From positions 32,932,203 through 32,996,202 of the forward strand of contig OX463779.1 of assembly GCA_949825025.1 (NCBI GenBank): a stretch of 64,000 nucleotides of DNA, in the 5' to 3' direction. Origin of the DNA: Siphlonurus alternatus (taxonomy: Eukaryota; Arthropoda; Insecta; Ephemeroptera; Siphlonuridae). This document shows positions 18,121 to 29,364 of this stretch, piece after piece. The translations under genes and the position numbers were made by a program. The notes beneath the pieces were generated by a model. It worked only from the letters and a program-made list of their open reading frames with translations. It made no database searches and was not told the DNA's origin. Positions within the stretch are counted from its first letter, which is position 1. Each line of letters opens with the position of its first letter.

Positions 18121-19420
18121 AGTAAGCGCTCGAATCTGTGCTATAATATCAAATAAAGTAGACAGGGTTATACATACACAATATATGCATCCACTCTTGC
18201 TTGGTGCTTGCAGCTATTGTGGGCATTCCACCACGGTGGCTCACTTTCTTAATTGCAGCTGACTCTCTCAGTCTGACCTCCCTGAACCAGAGATTTTACA
18301 TTGTAGAGATATAGAACGCTTATGGACAAAATTCTGTTCAAACATCGCAGATCTTTTAGGAAATGCGAGTACGAAAAAATGTGTTATTCCAAAGTTTCAA
18401 CGCACGGGCGTTCAGATGGCGTTGCAGCTGCAAGTTATAAGCATTTGGGGGTGTGCCGATCGCCATCTGGACGCCCAAATAATAAGTTCTCATTTTTACT
18501 TCATCTAGAGCTTTTCTTTGGTTTATATGTTAAATGCTAGGAAAAATATTTAACACAGACATTCGACCTCTTTACAATGTAAACTCTTAGCCTGAACCTA
18601 CCAACAATCTGAGCCTCCACCAGCCCAGAATCCAGCAAGTTCCACTCCCTCACTGTTCTTATCAAAAATGAATATTTGCGCTTATCACTTTTGCTACCTT
18701 CATGCTCCAACTTTCAATCACGGTCCCTCCTCTCCTACCTTTGTAACGCCCTTTCTCAGTACGGTTATTAAGCTCCTCCCAACCCTTTTGGTTCCTATAT
18801 AGTTATTTTAACCTTTTGTTACAAGTCCACTTTGCTTCCTCCTCTATTCTAGTGCCTCCCAGAGGTTATCCCAATAAACAAAAAAACAAATATTATTAAG
18901 TACTGCATTATTTTATAAGGTAAGGAATGAGCAACAATTTTCTTAGCACTGAGTTTGACAAGGCCAAAATTCCTCTCCGGAAAGCACAATCGGAGAGATG
19001 GAGTATTATATAACACAGAAAATGCAAGTCATACTTAATACTTATTAAATAATATACAAGACAATTTTATTAAAACAATATATCATGTGTCTCAGATAAA
19101 TTTAAAATAAAAATTTTTAGTGTAATTTGAAAGTGTATAGTTTTGTGATAAAAAATATTTTTTTTTTTTTTGTTTCAGAGAGTGGACATGACCATTGCGT
19201 ATAAAAGAGCGTATATATTATAAATATTATAATCAGAGCGGTTGACTAAATTTTATAAAATTTGAAATTCTAAAGTAAGGAAATCTAATTTTCATGTCAA
19301 TTACGTGAGATTAAAATTGGATTTTATGTACCATTTGCACCAGCGGGCAAACTTTAAATTTGTTGAAGTTTTTACTGGACAATAATTTGTAAGGATTAAA
19401 AAAATAATAATAATGAGATC
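18120..19420. other. Intergenic DNA with possible decayed inverted repeat
   Basis: A weak pair, CAGAGATTTTACATTGTAGA (about 18290) and CTTTACAATGTAAACTCTTA (about 18570), encloses GTTCAGATGGCGTTGCAGCT and CGATCGCCATCTGGACGCCC, which also pair. The remainder is AT-rich without a supported gene. Confidence 0.3.
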
Positions 19421-20079
19421 CTTTAAAGTAAAGTGCGCGCTAGAAAAAAAAGTTGAGTTAGTATTTTCTAAAAATAGTTCAAGTAGTCCTCCATATCAAA
19501 CCAAAATTCAAAAAATTCTATCTCAAATAGGTTTGCCAGAAAAAAATTCCAAAGTCAGAGTGAACGCGTCGCTTAACATGGGGCCTTACCTGACAAAAAC
19601 CCTCGAATATCTCAAAAAAATACACCGTTAGGTGGTATGAAAAAAATATAGTGATGTTCTATGACCCAAGCTTTAACCAAAAACCGATTAAAAAAAAAAA
19701 TCTCTCGAATCCATTTTTCCGTAAAAAAATAATAAAAAATCTTATGGGAATTAACATGGTAGATTTTCTTGATTTTTTTACGGAAAAATGGATTCGAGAG
19801 AAATTTTTTTTAATCGGTTTTTGGTTAAAGCTTGGGTCATAGAACATCACTATATTTTTTTCATACCACCTAACGGTGTATTTTTTCGAGATATTCGAGG
19901 GTTTTTGTCAGGTAAGGCCCCATGTTAAGCGACGCGTTCACTCTGACTTTGGAATTTTTTTCTGGCAAACCTATTTGAGATAGAATTTTTTGAATTTTGG
20001 TTTGATATGGAGGACTACTTGAACTATTTTTAGAAAATACTAACTCAACTTTTTTTTCTAGCGCGCACTTTACTTTAAT
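19421..20079. mobile_element. Near-perfect 660-bp foldback element
   Basis: Two arms of about 325 bp are almost identical inverted copies. The outer ends are AAAGTAAAGTGCGCGCTAGA and its inverse TCTAGCGCGCACTTTACTTT. The arms meet at about 19750, where GGGAATTAACATGGTAGATT forms the turn. Because the arms match, both strands carry almost the same short open frame (19651-19842 and 19659-19850), an artefact of the palindrome. A diverged copy is at 58830-59520, with arm fragments at 27120-27210 and 29030-29170. Confidence 0.85.
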
Positions 20080-21013
20080 TACTATTCTTTATCGCAATGA
20101 AAATTTGTTATAATTTTTTTATCTACTGACCTTGAGCATATAAGAGCTTTTTGCAACTTATTTTTTTGTTCTTAATTTTGTACCGTAAAAAATGTTACAA
20201 AATATCAAATTACATAAATTATATAATTTTCAATGCAGCAATACTGCGAGAACATATTTTTATTTTTCCTTCATCTCTGCATTTGATGTGTATTGCAAAG
20301 ATTAAAGTTTTAAAATATATTATAAGTACAGTATATAGACTATATAGTCATGATTTCAAAATTCTGCTTTGCTTTAAAAATGAAACATGTACTGTAATAT
20401 AATATTATATGTTGTTTTCTATAATAAAACAAAATGCCTCTTTCTATAGTAATGAAAGGTTATATAGTCACTTATTTGAACTTTTATATGTGATATGTTA
20501 TTTCAGTTATATCATCTTTCTACAGTATATTATATATGCAAGCAAAGTCGATCAATCAGTCAAATGATCAATCAATTAATGTTGCATCTAGATAGAATTT
20601 GATCTTTTGATTTAGATATAATATATAGTAATAGCATGTGTTGAGAAGTAGAGGAAGCCAGCAATGATCTCTTAATAGAGTTAATAGTGTTAATAGCATG
20701 GCAGCAGGTCATAATAAAATGAAAATGTATGTTCATCATGGTACGGGAAAATACAGAAAAGTTGAAAGCGTTTCAAAGCTAAATCAACAAGTCAACATGC
20801 ATTGTATTCAACTTTGCCTTCATTTACCTGCTTGATAAAAGTGAAAACTGTATACTGCCTATACTTCCTTGCTTAATTGCTACTGATATATAGGCATATT
20901 TCATGATTTCAAGTCTAGATATTAATTGTGTACAACATCCATATCTCCTGTAATGATTATACATAATTAAGGAGGAGGGGATACAGATGTCTCTAACAGC
21001 CTCGGGGACAAGA
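20080..21013. other. AT-rich intergenic DNA
   Basis: No supported gene. Short frames here lack splice or coding signals. Confidence 0.4.
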
Positions 21014-21198
21014 ACTATATACTGGGAGGACGGCCTAACTTTAACGCGCGGACATTTCCTCAACCCAGTGACGTCACGACCTTGACTTTTCTAGCGCAGC
21101 CGAGCCGGCCAAGCGCGCGTTATTGTTAGAGTTTCCGAACTCTACCGAGCATCGAGGTTTCTCAATTCGACGTTCTAGGCCGTCCTCCAGTATATAGT
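21014..21198. mobile_element. Short inverted-repeat element (185 bp), GC-rich core
   Basis: The ends ACTATATACTGGGAGGACGG / CCGTCCTCCAGTATATAGT are inverted with one mismatch. The core contains TGACGTCACG and CGCGCGTTATTG and is clearly more GC-rich than its surroundings. Confidence 0.7.
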
Positions 21199-21880
21199 CG
21201 TTGCCTCTGGGAGGGGATTGCCTTCAATGCATTATGAAAGGAACTCCTTCAATGGATCTATGTAGTGAGAACAGTACTAAAATTAAAAACACTGCATTAC
21301 TAGGATCTACTAATCTCTTCAGCAAGTGTCATTAAAAAAAAAAAAATGCCTCAGCTGGCACAATCTGGACCACCGTAGGATTTGTAAGTAGAAACATACC
21401 ATAGTCTTTACAGAATAAGATTAAAATTAACTAACTACAATAGTCAGGATTGTGTAGCTGTAGTGATCTAATCCATACCACAAAGTTACATTTTGCTAGT
21501 GCTTGCTGAAGGATAATAAACCAAAATTGAAAAAAAAAAAAAAAAAAAAAAAAAATTAACTCTTAAAATATTTGTATTAATTAATACAGTAAATAATAGG
21601 GTGACCTTTTTAAAAAAAAAAAAAAAAAATTAGTTAGTAACCCATCACTGGGTATCACTGGGTATCTACTTATTTATCTTTCTATTTTATACTGTATTTT
21701 AATACAATATTAATGTTCATCAACTAAACATTCTTACGAAGTCAATTTCTGGGAGAATTGAGGAGATTATTGATTCCTCTCCATGAATAGCAATGTCATT
21801 GTTACACAGAAAAAATATACAAATTTTCCACAACAGTCTTCACTGTGAATATCACAATCACTTAAAAACCACTTTGTGGC

Positions 21881-22037
21881 TTAATTATTTTGATTCTTCA
21901 CATTAGTAGAGGAACATTCTCGCGACACACATGGTTTGAGTAATGGTGGGCTGAGGTCAGAAGAAGTAGCCCCCACTTTGCAGTCATGAAGGCCCAAACG
22001 CAGGCAATGACTGAACTGTTGGTTATCGGCACCATCG
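21881..22037 (-). CDS. Candidate terminal coding exon, unknown protein
   Basis: On the minus strand a good acceptor (TTAATGTTTTGCAG) precedes 51 open codons ending in TAA at 21881-21883. The peptide begins GADNQQFSHCLRLGLHDCK and is Ser/Cys-containing with few hydrophobic runs. Base composition is richer in GC than the flanks, unlike the usual random frames here. It could be the last exon of the gene suggested at 22798-23121, but I could not find a joining donor with the right phase. Function unknown. Confidence 0.35.
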
Positions 22038-22257
22038 CTGCAAAACATTAACACATTAAGACCAAATTAATTGTGATAGGTATATACATACTACAATATT
22101 CTGGGAATTAGAGATTCACTAGCACAGTTGCTGCTGTGGAAAGGAGGGGCAGCCTTCTTCATTTTTTTTTTTTTTTTTAATTTACTGTATTTTATTCTGT
22201 GAATTATCTCTGGGTATTACCTCTTTTCGCAGTAGTATTTTTTTATTTTTTTACTCT

Positions 22258-22367
22258 TAAAGTCGGGATCATTTATATTTGGTTTGATGTCGCGAACCTT
22301 TTCCTTTGTCCTCCAATAAAATTGTAATGGGAGGGTCGCGTGAAGTCAAACCAAAGGTCTCGACTTG
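22258..22367. repeat. Short hairpin element
   Basis: AAGTCGGGATCATTTATATT with TTTGGTTTGATGTCGCG on the left pairs with CGCGTGAAGTCAAACCAAA and TCTCGACTT on the right. The size and form are MITE-like. Confidence 0.55.
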
Positions 22368-22797
22368 TCTGTTTTGCTTAATAAAATCTACATAATTATT
22401 TATTAATTATTTACGAAAAGGAATTGTAAGCATCCAGCAGCAAATGTCTCAGTGGCACATACTTACAACACTCCATAAGGTTTGTTAAGAGAAAAGCCTC
22501 TTTAATTTTTTTTTTCATTCAACTTTTATGCTACACTAAATCTAGAATATTTTATATGTGTTGTGTAAAGTGATCTTTCCCATAGCTCATACGGTATGAA
22601 TTATTAATCTTTACTATCATCTTTCATTAGAAAAAACAAAATAAGAACCATGTCCACTTTTGGCTAAGAGAATCGTCCTGTCGCAGATGGATGCTTACCA
22701 TTAAATAAAAAGTATTGTCAACCAACAGTTTATATTTCTCTTCTTTCCTTTTTCTTTATTATGTCCTTTTTATTTATTTTTCTATATGCCGCTGATG

Positions 22798-23121
22798 TTA
22801 GATATGTACATGTGTCGGACGGGAAGGGGGGGGGGGAGAAGAGAGCTCTTCTCCAAGCAGTTCACAAACCTCAAACATAACACAAGAGGGTGTGTTTTGC
22901 AACCATCCTTGAGTTTTGAGATGGGAAAAAAAGGACGAATTTTTGGTCAGTGCAAGGAACATGCCTTTGACTTGGTGTGAGGTGCTACCCCGGTATTCAA
23001 CTGGTTGTGACGAATGTGATGATGGAAAACCACAGAAAATTAGCAGCAAAGCAGTCAACACCAAAGTGAACCTCCTCACATATATACTGTTTAGTTTGCA
23101 AGCACTGCAGCCACCGGGCAT
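22798..23121 (-). CDS. Possible secretory or membrane-anchored protein exon
   Basis: A minus-strand open frame starts at a possible ATG at 23121 (MPGGCSACKL). A strongly hydrophobic stretch at residues 17-31 (RRFTLVLTALLLIFCGF) is preceded by arginines, like a signal peptide or signal anchor. The rest is a mixed, Ser/Pro-ending segment. The frame is open further upstream to 23232, but that part overlaps repeat F. Composition is more coding-like than in neighbouring frames. No homologue is recognised and splice limits are unclear (a GTACAT donor follows CCGACACAT at about 22808). Confidence 0.3.
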   Translation of the reverse strand: MPGGCSACKLNSIYVRRFTLVLTALLLIFCGFPSSHSSQPVEYRGSTSHQVKGMFLALTKNSSFFSHLKTQGWLQNTPSCVMFEVCELLGEELSSPPPPSRPTHVHI

Positions 23122-23214
23122 GCAAGTGCACTCAGATACGCTCACAAAAAAGGGGCCAACACAGGCTCTGGAGACAATCCTATGCATATATGTAATTGAC
23201 TGTGCTACACTGCT

Positions 23215-23345
23215 ATGCTTTAGAAAAATCAAAATGAGTTTGATTTTTCTACGGAGTGCTGCAGAACATGCCGCAGCAATTCGCGAGGTTCTAAGGCGTA
23301 ATCAACATTTGTTGTGGCGTGTTTTCATAGCAATTTTTGATATAT
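23215..23345. repeat. Interspersed repeat F, copy 2
   Basis: Matches 655-800 in order: AGAAAAATCAAAATGAGTTT, TTTTTCTACGGAGTGCTGCA, GAGGTTCTAAGGCGTA and TTTGTTGTGGCGTGTT. Between 23346 and 23890 only AT-rich DNA is seen. Confidence 0.55.
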
Positions 23346-24099
23346 GAAGTGAAAGCTCCTTAAGGGGCAAGGGGGAATTTTTTTTATGTATCATATGCAT
23401 ACATACAGTTACATGCTGCATGTGTACAGGGTTGTACCACCTCTTAAGAGACCCCCTACATCCAGTTAGATAGCTTACCAAAACTGCATTGCAAATTATA
23501 TTTCTCATTGATTTTGTATTTTAAAATATAGAGGAACACATTTCTTGCGGTACAAACAATGTGAGTGAATTATTAACGTGTTAAATTAATGAAACATAAC
23601 GAGGTTTTTTGACGCTCTGTCAATCCGACACTTCTCCTCTCCACTGCTTTTACTTTACACTGAAACATGTAAAACAGTGTTGCCAACCGTATTGTATAAA
23701 ATGCCCTATTATTTTGCCCTTTCACTCTTATGAAATTTTATGTTAAGGCCAACAAATGTGAGTACTATCTATGTTTTTACTTTATATAAAAAGTATTCTG
23801 CTTTTTTTAATCTTCATTACTATGCAATACTTTTTTGCAATCATAATATAAAAGAATAAAAAAATTAATAATACTAGGGGTATTTCCCAATGTTGGTACT
23901 TCAGAGGCTGTTGCGCACGTTGCGCGGGAAACTTTTTTTAATTTTCTTCACGAGTTTTAGTGTATTTTTTAGAAGTTGGTACTTTTTTTTTTCGGAATAT
24001 TTCGTCAACGTTCGGTATTTATCGTTTTTTTACCACGCGGAATTTTTTGAGTGCGGTTATTGTGGTTCCAAACACAACTTGCATTGGAAGCTTAATTGT

Positions 24100-24240
24100 T
24101 TTGGTTCCTTCATTTACTGAAGAAAATGTTTCGACTGAAGAAGAGGTGATTACGTATGTGAACATTATTTATTCGCCTGTATTGCAACGTGATTTAGTAC
24201 TATTTTATGTCATCGATGTTTTGGTTTCTTCAATTACATA
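24100..24240 (+). pseudogene. Extra exon-1 copy upstream of gene A
   Basis: ACTGAAGAAGAGGTGATTAC at 24134 recurs as ACTGAAGAAGACGTGATTAC at 24296, and the alignment continues for about 110 bp (VNIIYSPVLQRDLVLF versus VNIYSPALHRVLELF). The 162-bp spacing is a multiple of three and the reading frame stays open across both copies. This is a local duplication of the exon-1 core. Whether it is translated as an N-terminal extension or is a relic cannot be decided. Confidence 0.6.
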
Positions 24241-24253
24241 CTGCGATGGTGCT

Positions 24254-24659
24254 ATGGATGATTTAGATGAGTTAAGTGAAGAAGAAAACGTTTTGACTGA
24301 AGAAGACGTGATTACGTTTGTGAACATTTATTCGCCTGCATTGCATCGTGTTTTAGAACTTTTTAATGACATCAACTTCTACAACATTGTCGGAGCAACC
24401 CACGACGTTGAGACAGATATATGTAAGTACCGTTGTGAAATAGAAGTTTTCGCTGTTACTGATTACAATTTTATTTTGCACATTGTATGCTGAGTAGTAA
24501 TCGGTTATATAGAGTTCTTTGAGACGGGTGCTCAGACTGCTGTCAACAGTGCGAATCGAGAAGAGGCGGAATTCGGGCGAAATTCACTGGTTAGCTTGGG
24601 TGAAATGCGTGACATTATTGCAGATCATAGAGCCGTATATGATCGATGGTTGTTACAAG
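24254..24659 (+). CDS. Tandem small-gene family, member A (third exon not found)
   Basis: Exon 1 is 24254-24422 (ATG to GTAAGT) and exon 2 is 24498-24659 (TAG acceptor to GTGATT), both with phase-1 joins. Exon 1 encodes an acidic start (MDDLDELSEEENVLTEEDV) then a helical stretch with YSPALHRVLELF. Exon 2 ends HRAVYDRWLLQG, the family signature. These align with members B and C throughout. The expected exon 3 (a C-R-I-D-containing tail) is not evident downstream. A weak resemblance lies around 24740-24785, so A may be truncated. Function unknown. The family sign is that all five members share exon order, phases and signature while spacer DNA differs. Confidence 0.6.
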
Positions 24660-25197
24660 GTGATTCATTTTTCTATTATATATTCGTATATGACTGACTC
24701 CTTCAAGACATTTTATGGGCCTTTTTATGTTTTTTAAAACACGATCTGGTCATCCCTCGATCTCTTTATGATTTAATGCAAGGTGTATACAAAGTGAATA
24801 AAAAATTAGTAACGGCAAAAATATAATGTAGTTTTAATGCATAGAAAATAATCAGAATTAAGTAACGATTTCTTTAATTTTTTGGCGAACAATATAGAAG
24901 GTAGCGTTTGTTTAATAGTTTAACGAGGAAAAAAATCATGTCAAATTAGTCAATTAACTTTGAAAATTCATAACTTAAAAAGAAGTGGAGGCTATTTTTA
25001 TATAATATGTATAAAAAAAAAGGCACATATTATTTATTAGAAATAAGAATTTATCAATAAATTTATAAATTATATGTATTTGAATAGTTATAATATAATA
25101 TGGAATTTATTGTCAATTTACTGTTCTGTTTTTATTTATATTTACAAATTCTTTTTTTGGTATTTTTTGCGATCTAAATTTTAATCTAATGAATTTA

Positions 25198-25321
25198 CAG
25201 GGTTGGTCTGGGGGCCGAAGGTTTGCTCCACGGGAGGGCCCCAAGGGCCCGGCTGCAGATTTGGCCGGGGGGGGGAGGAGCAAGGGGTAGGGGAAATGGC
25301 TGGCCGCCTGCCGCAGTCGCA
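25198..25321. mobile_element. Transposon end fragment (hAT-like terminus)
   Basis: Begins CAGGGTTGGTCTGGGGGCCG and continues GC-rich with GGGCCCCAAGGGCCCGGC before a poly-A run. The start and composition resemble non-autonomous hAT ends common in animal genomes. The other end is not seen. The stretch 24660-25197 is otherwise AT-rich and without a gene. Confidence 0.35.
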
Positions 25322-25572
25322 AAAAAAAAAAAAAAAATTAAAGGGGCGTGGCTTTCCTATCTTTTTTTTTAAATTTTAAAATGTTAAAAGATTACAATTT
25401 TCAATTACTGGGAAGTTAAATTTGAGAAAAAAATTATCCTTCTTATTTAAGTTTCAATTATCTAAAGCAATTATTATTATTAGTTTGGTTTTCCTCGATG
25501 CGAGATTTCAGTTTGCGGTGAAAGTACAATTTTTAACGAGATTTCTTATTATACATCATTTTTTTTTTACAA

Positions 25573-27205
25573 GGATACACCCCTAATAGCTTACAGCTCG
25601 CGGCGGAGTAATGGATAGGGATAAGGTAGGGAACGGATGTTGCCCACGGCCTGTTACGTGTCCCAGAATTAGGTGAGGTGAGACTGAGGGAACCGTGGAA
25701 AACCTCAGTTAGGACGGACACCTCTAATTTTTATCAATAAACCAAAGTGATGCCCATAAGCACGCTGATTTAAAACAGGGAAACACGGGATAGCAAATTC
25801 TCTTATCACAACAACTGAAGGAACCGTGAATACCTCAGTCACAAAGGACGCTAGTGTTTATTGCATTCATTAATAAAGGACTGCAAGCATGCAATATATG
25901 GTCCAAAAAAAGAAAGAACCACACACAAGTGCATCACGGCACTGGGTGGAAAGTGAGATGATTATATTTACACCAGGGCGCACTCACATATTCATTTTTA
26001 ATTCAATGCATGCCTGACTCTAACAATCAGATTAAGCAAAGCAGAGATACGGCGATTAAAGCGGTTTTCATGCGCCGAGACACGGTACTCGGCGCCCCTT
26101 GCTGCATGCAGTATATATATGCACGCTTATAATAATATATTGAGTTTGAACTTAAATGTCGCAAATTTATGCTTGTGACTTTAAATTCAAAATATTTTAT
26201 ATAGGAATAATTTAAATACTTTACATTCAAAGAACTTACATTATATTTTTAAAGACAAACTATAATATAAATCAATACGTGCAGCTGAATCAAGGTAAAA
26301 AATCAGCAGCTCTTGGAAAACATTTTAATGGTAAATACGTGAGCAAAGATTATATGTTATAGTCATTAATTATTTACCTAATATACAGCCATCAATACCA
26401 TTTTGTCATTGAATAATGTAACAACAATATATTATACGTTTGCGATTTTTTATTTATTATTATTATTTTTTTATTTGAACATAACATAATATATATAGGT
26501 TGTAAGGTCGTATAAGACAACATTCTGAGCCTCCCAAGATATCCCGTCGCAAACGCAAATTTATTTAGGCCACGCCCGCTCGCTTTTTTGTAAGTTTTTT
26601 ACTATATATTTCATGTTTGACAAACCCGAAAAAAGTGCACGAAAAGTTGTATATAATTATATTCAAGGGGTTTAAAATTTTTTTACGACGGAATGAAATA
26701 AATTTTAAAATATTGAAGCAATCTCAATTTTAAATGCTTTTCATGGTTTCACCAAATTCAATCTGGCGGTTTCCTGCACGAAAAGTTGTATACATTCAAG
26801 GGGTTTCCTTTTTTATGACGACATGGAATGAAATAAATTTTAGAAATCGAGAATGATTTCAAACGTTAAACTTCTACCTTTTGAGCAGTTGGAGTACTTC
26901 ACGTCAAAATAATGCTTAATTATCACACTTACTTAAAAGACGTATAATAAGTGCACAATATTTATTTAAAATGTACTTGAATTTCTTCTTAAAAGATTAC
27001 AAATTTTCGTTTACTGGGAAGTTAAATTTAAGAAAAAAATTATATTTTTTGCTTTAAGTTTCAATTATATTTTAAAAATTAATTAAAGTACATGATAACA
27101 TATGAACTACCAAAAATAAATAAACGAAAAAGTTGATTTGATATATATTTTTCTAAAAGTAGTTTTAGTACTTGTCCATAGGCGAAATCCAAAAAATTCC
27201 AATTA

Positions 27206-27236
<31 letters not shown>

Positions 27237-28950
27237 CTAAAATGTGAAAAGAATACAAATTGGATACACCCCTAATAGCTTACAGCTCGCGGCGGAGTAA
27301 TGGATAGGGATAAGGTAGGGAACGGATGTTGCCCACGGCCTGTTACGTGTCCCAGAATTAGGTGAGGTGAGACTGAGGGAACCGTGGAAAACCTCAGTTA
27401 GGACGGACACCTCTAATTTTTATCAATAAACCAAAGTGATGCCCATAAGCACGCTGATTTAAAACAGGGAAACACGGGATAGCAAATTCTCTTATCACAA
27501 CAACTGAAGGAACCGTGAATACCTCAGTCACAAAGGACGCTAGTGTTTATTGCATTCATTAATAAAGGACTGCAAGCATGCAATATATGGTCCAAAAAAA
27601 GAAAGAACCACACACAAGTGCATCACGGCACTGGGTGGAAAGTGAGATGATTATATTTACACCAGGGCGCACTCACATATTCATTTTTAATTCAATGCAT
27701 GCCTGACTCTAACAATCAGATTAAGCAAAGCAGAGATACTGCGATTAAAGCGGTTTTCATGCGCCGAGACACGGTACTCGGCGCCCCTTGCTGCATGCAG
27801 TATATATATGCACGCTTATAATAATATATTGAGTTTGAACTTAAATGTCGCAAATTTATGCTTGTGACTTTAAATTCAAAATATTTTATATAGGAATAAT
27901 TTAAATACTTTACATTCAAAGAACTTACATTATATTTTTAAAGACAAACTATAATATAAATCAATACGTGCAGCTGAATCAAGGTAAAAAATCAGCAGCT
28001 CTTGGAAAACATTTTAATGGTAAATACGTGAGCAAAGATTATATGTTATAGTCATTAATTATTTACCTAATATACAGCCATCAATACCATTTTGTCATTG
28101 AATAATGTAACAACAATATATTATACGTTTGCGATTTTTTATTTATTATTATTATTTTTTTATTTGAACATAACATAATATATATAGGTTGTAAGGTCGT
28201 ATAAGACAACATTCTGAGCCTCCCAAGATATCCCGTCGCAAACGCAAATTTATTTAGGCCACGCCCGCTCGCTTTTTTGTAAGTTTTTTACTATATATTT
28301 CATGTTTGACAAATCCGAAAAAAGTGCACGAAAAGTTGTATATAATTATATTCAAGGGGTTTAAAATTTTTTTACGACGGAATGAAATAAATTTTAAAAT
28401 ATTGAAGCAATCTCAATTTTAAATGCTTTTCATGGTTTCACCAAATTCAATCTGGCGGTTTCCTGCACGAAAAGTTGTATACATTCAAGGGGTTTCCTTT
28501 TTTATGACGACATGGAATGAAATAAATTTTAGAAATCGAGAATGATTTCAAACGTTAAACTTCTACCTTTTGAGCAGTTGGAGTACTTCACGTCAAAATA
28601 ATGCTTAATTATCACACTTACTTAAAAGACGTATAATAAGTGCACAATATTTATTTAAAATGTACTTGAATTTCTTCTTAAAAGATTACAAATTTTCGTT
28701 TACTGGGAAGTTAAATTTAAGAAAAAAATTATATTTTTTGCTTTAAGTTTCAATTATATTTTAAAAATTAATTAAAGTACATGATAACATATGAACTACC
28801 AAAAATAAATAAACGAAAAAGTTGATTTGATATATATTTTTCTAAAAGTAGTTTTAGTACTTGTCCATAGGCGAAATCCAAAAAATTCCAATTATTTTTT
28901 TTTTTTTTTTTTTTTTTTTAAATTCTAAAATGTGAAAAGAATACAAATTT
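25573..28950. repeat. 1,689-bp tandem duplication, two near-identical units
   Basis: Unit 1 is 25573-27261 and unit 2 is 27262-28950; the offset is 1,689 bp throughout. I saw only a few substitutions (for example GATACGGCG versus GATACTGCG, and CAAACCCG versus CAAATCCG) plus a poly-T length change. Each unit starts GGATACACCCCTAATAGCTT. Its first 450 bp are more GC-rich, with two related hairpin words (GGGAACCGTGGAAAACCTCA and AAGGAACCGTGAATACCTCA); the rest is AT-rich. No gene is supported within it: the matching 67-codon minus frames are simple copies of each other. Recent duplication or an assembly artefact are both possible. Confidence 0.9.
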
Positions 28951-29364
28951 TCGTTTACTGGGTTAAGTTACAGTAATTTTTTAAATTTTAATTTAAGTAC
29001 ATGATCTACCAAAAATAAATAAATAAACGAAAAAGCTGAATGACATATTATTTTCTAAAAATAGTTCTAGTACTCGTCCATATGCGAAATCCAAAAAATT
29101 CCAATATCTTACATTAGGTTCTTCAGAAAAAATTGCAAACTTAGAGAGAACGCATCGTGTAACATAATGCCTTAATTGATATAACCCCCCCTTCATTAGT
29201 TCATGTGCGTTTACGTACATTGCAATGTAAAAAGAAACAGATTTAAATTTTTTTTTTTTTTTTTTTTTTGCACACATGTGAAACTAAACATGATTTTGTG
29301 GAACAGGCACAGGCGCGTGATCCATCTCAAGTTCGTTCCCTTCTTTCTTTACTGTGATGGTGCC

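Noticed and set aside
19651..19850. Two overlapping open frames on opposite strands with almost the same protein
   Set aside because: They are mirror products of a near-perfect palindrome, not genes.
26027..27919. Identical 67-codon minus-strand frames at 26027-26230 and 27716-27919
   Set aside because: Their identity reflects the 1,689-bp duplication; no splice signals, homology or codon bias support a protein.
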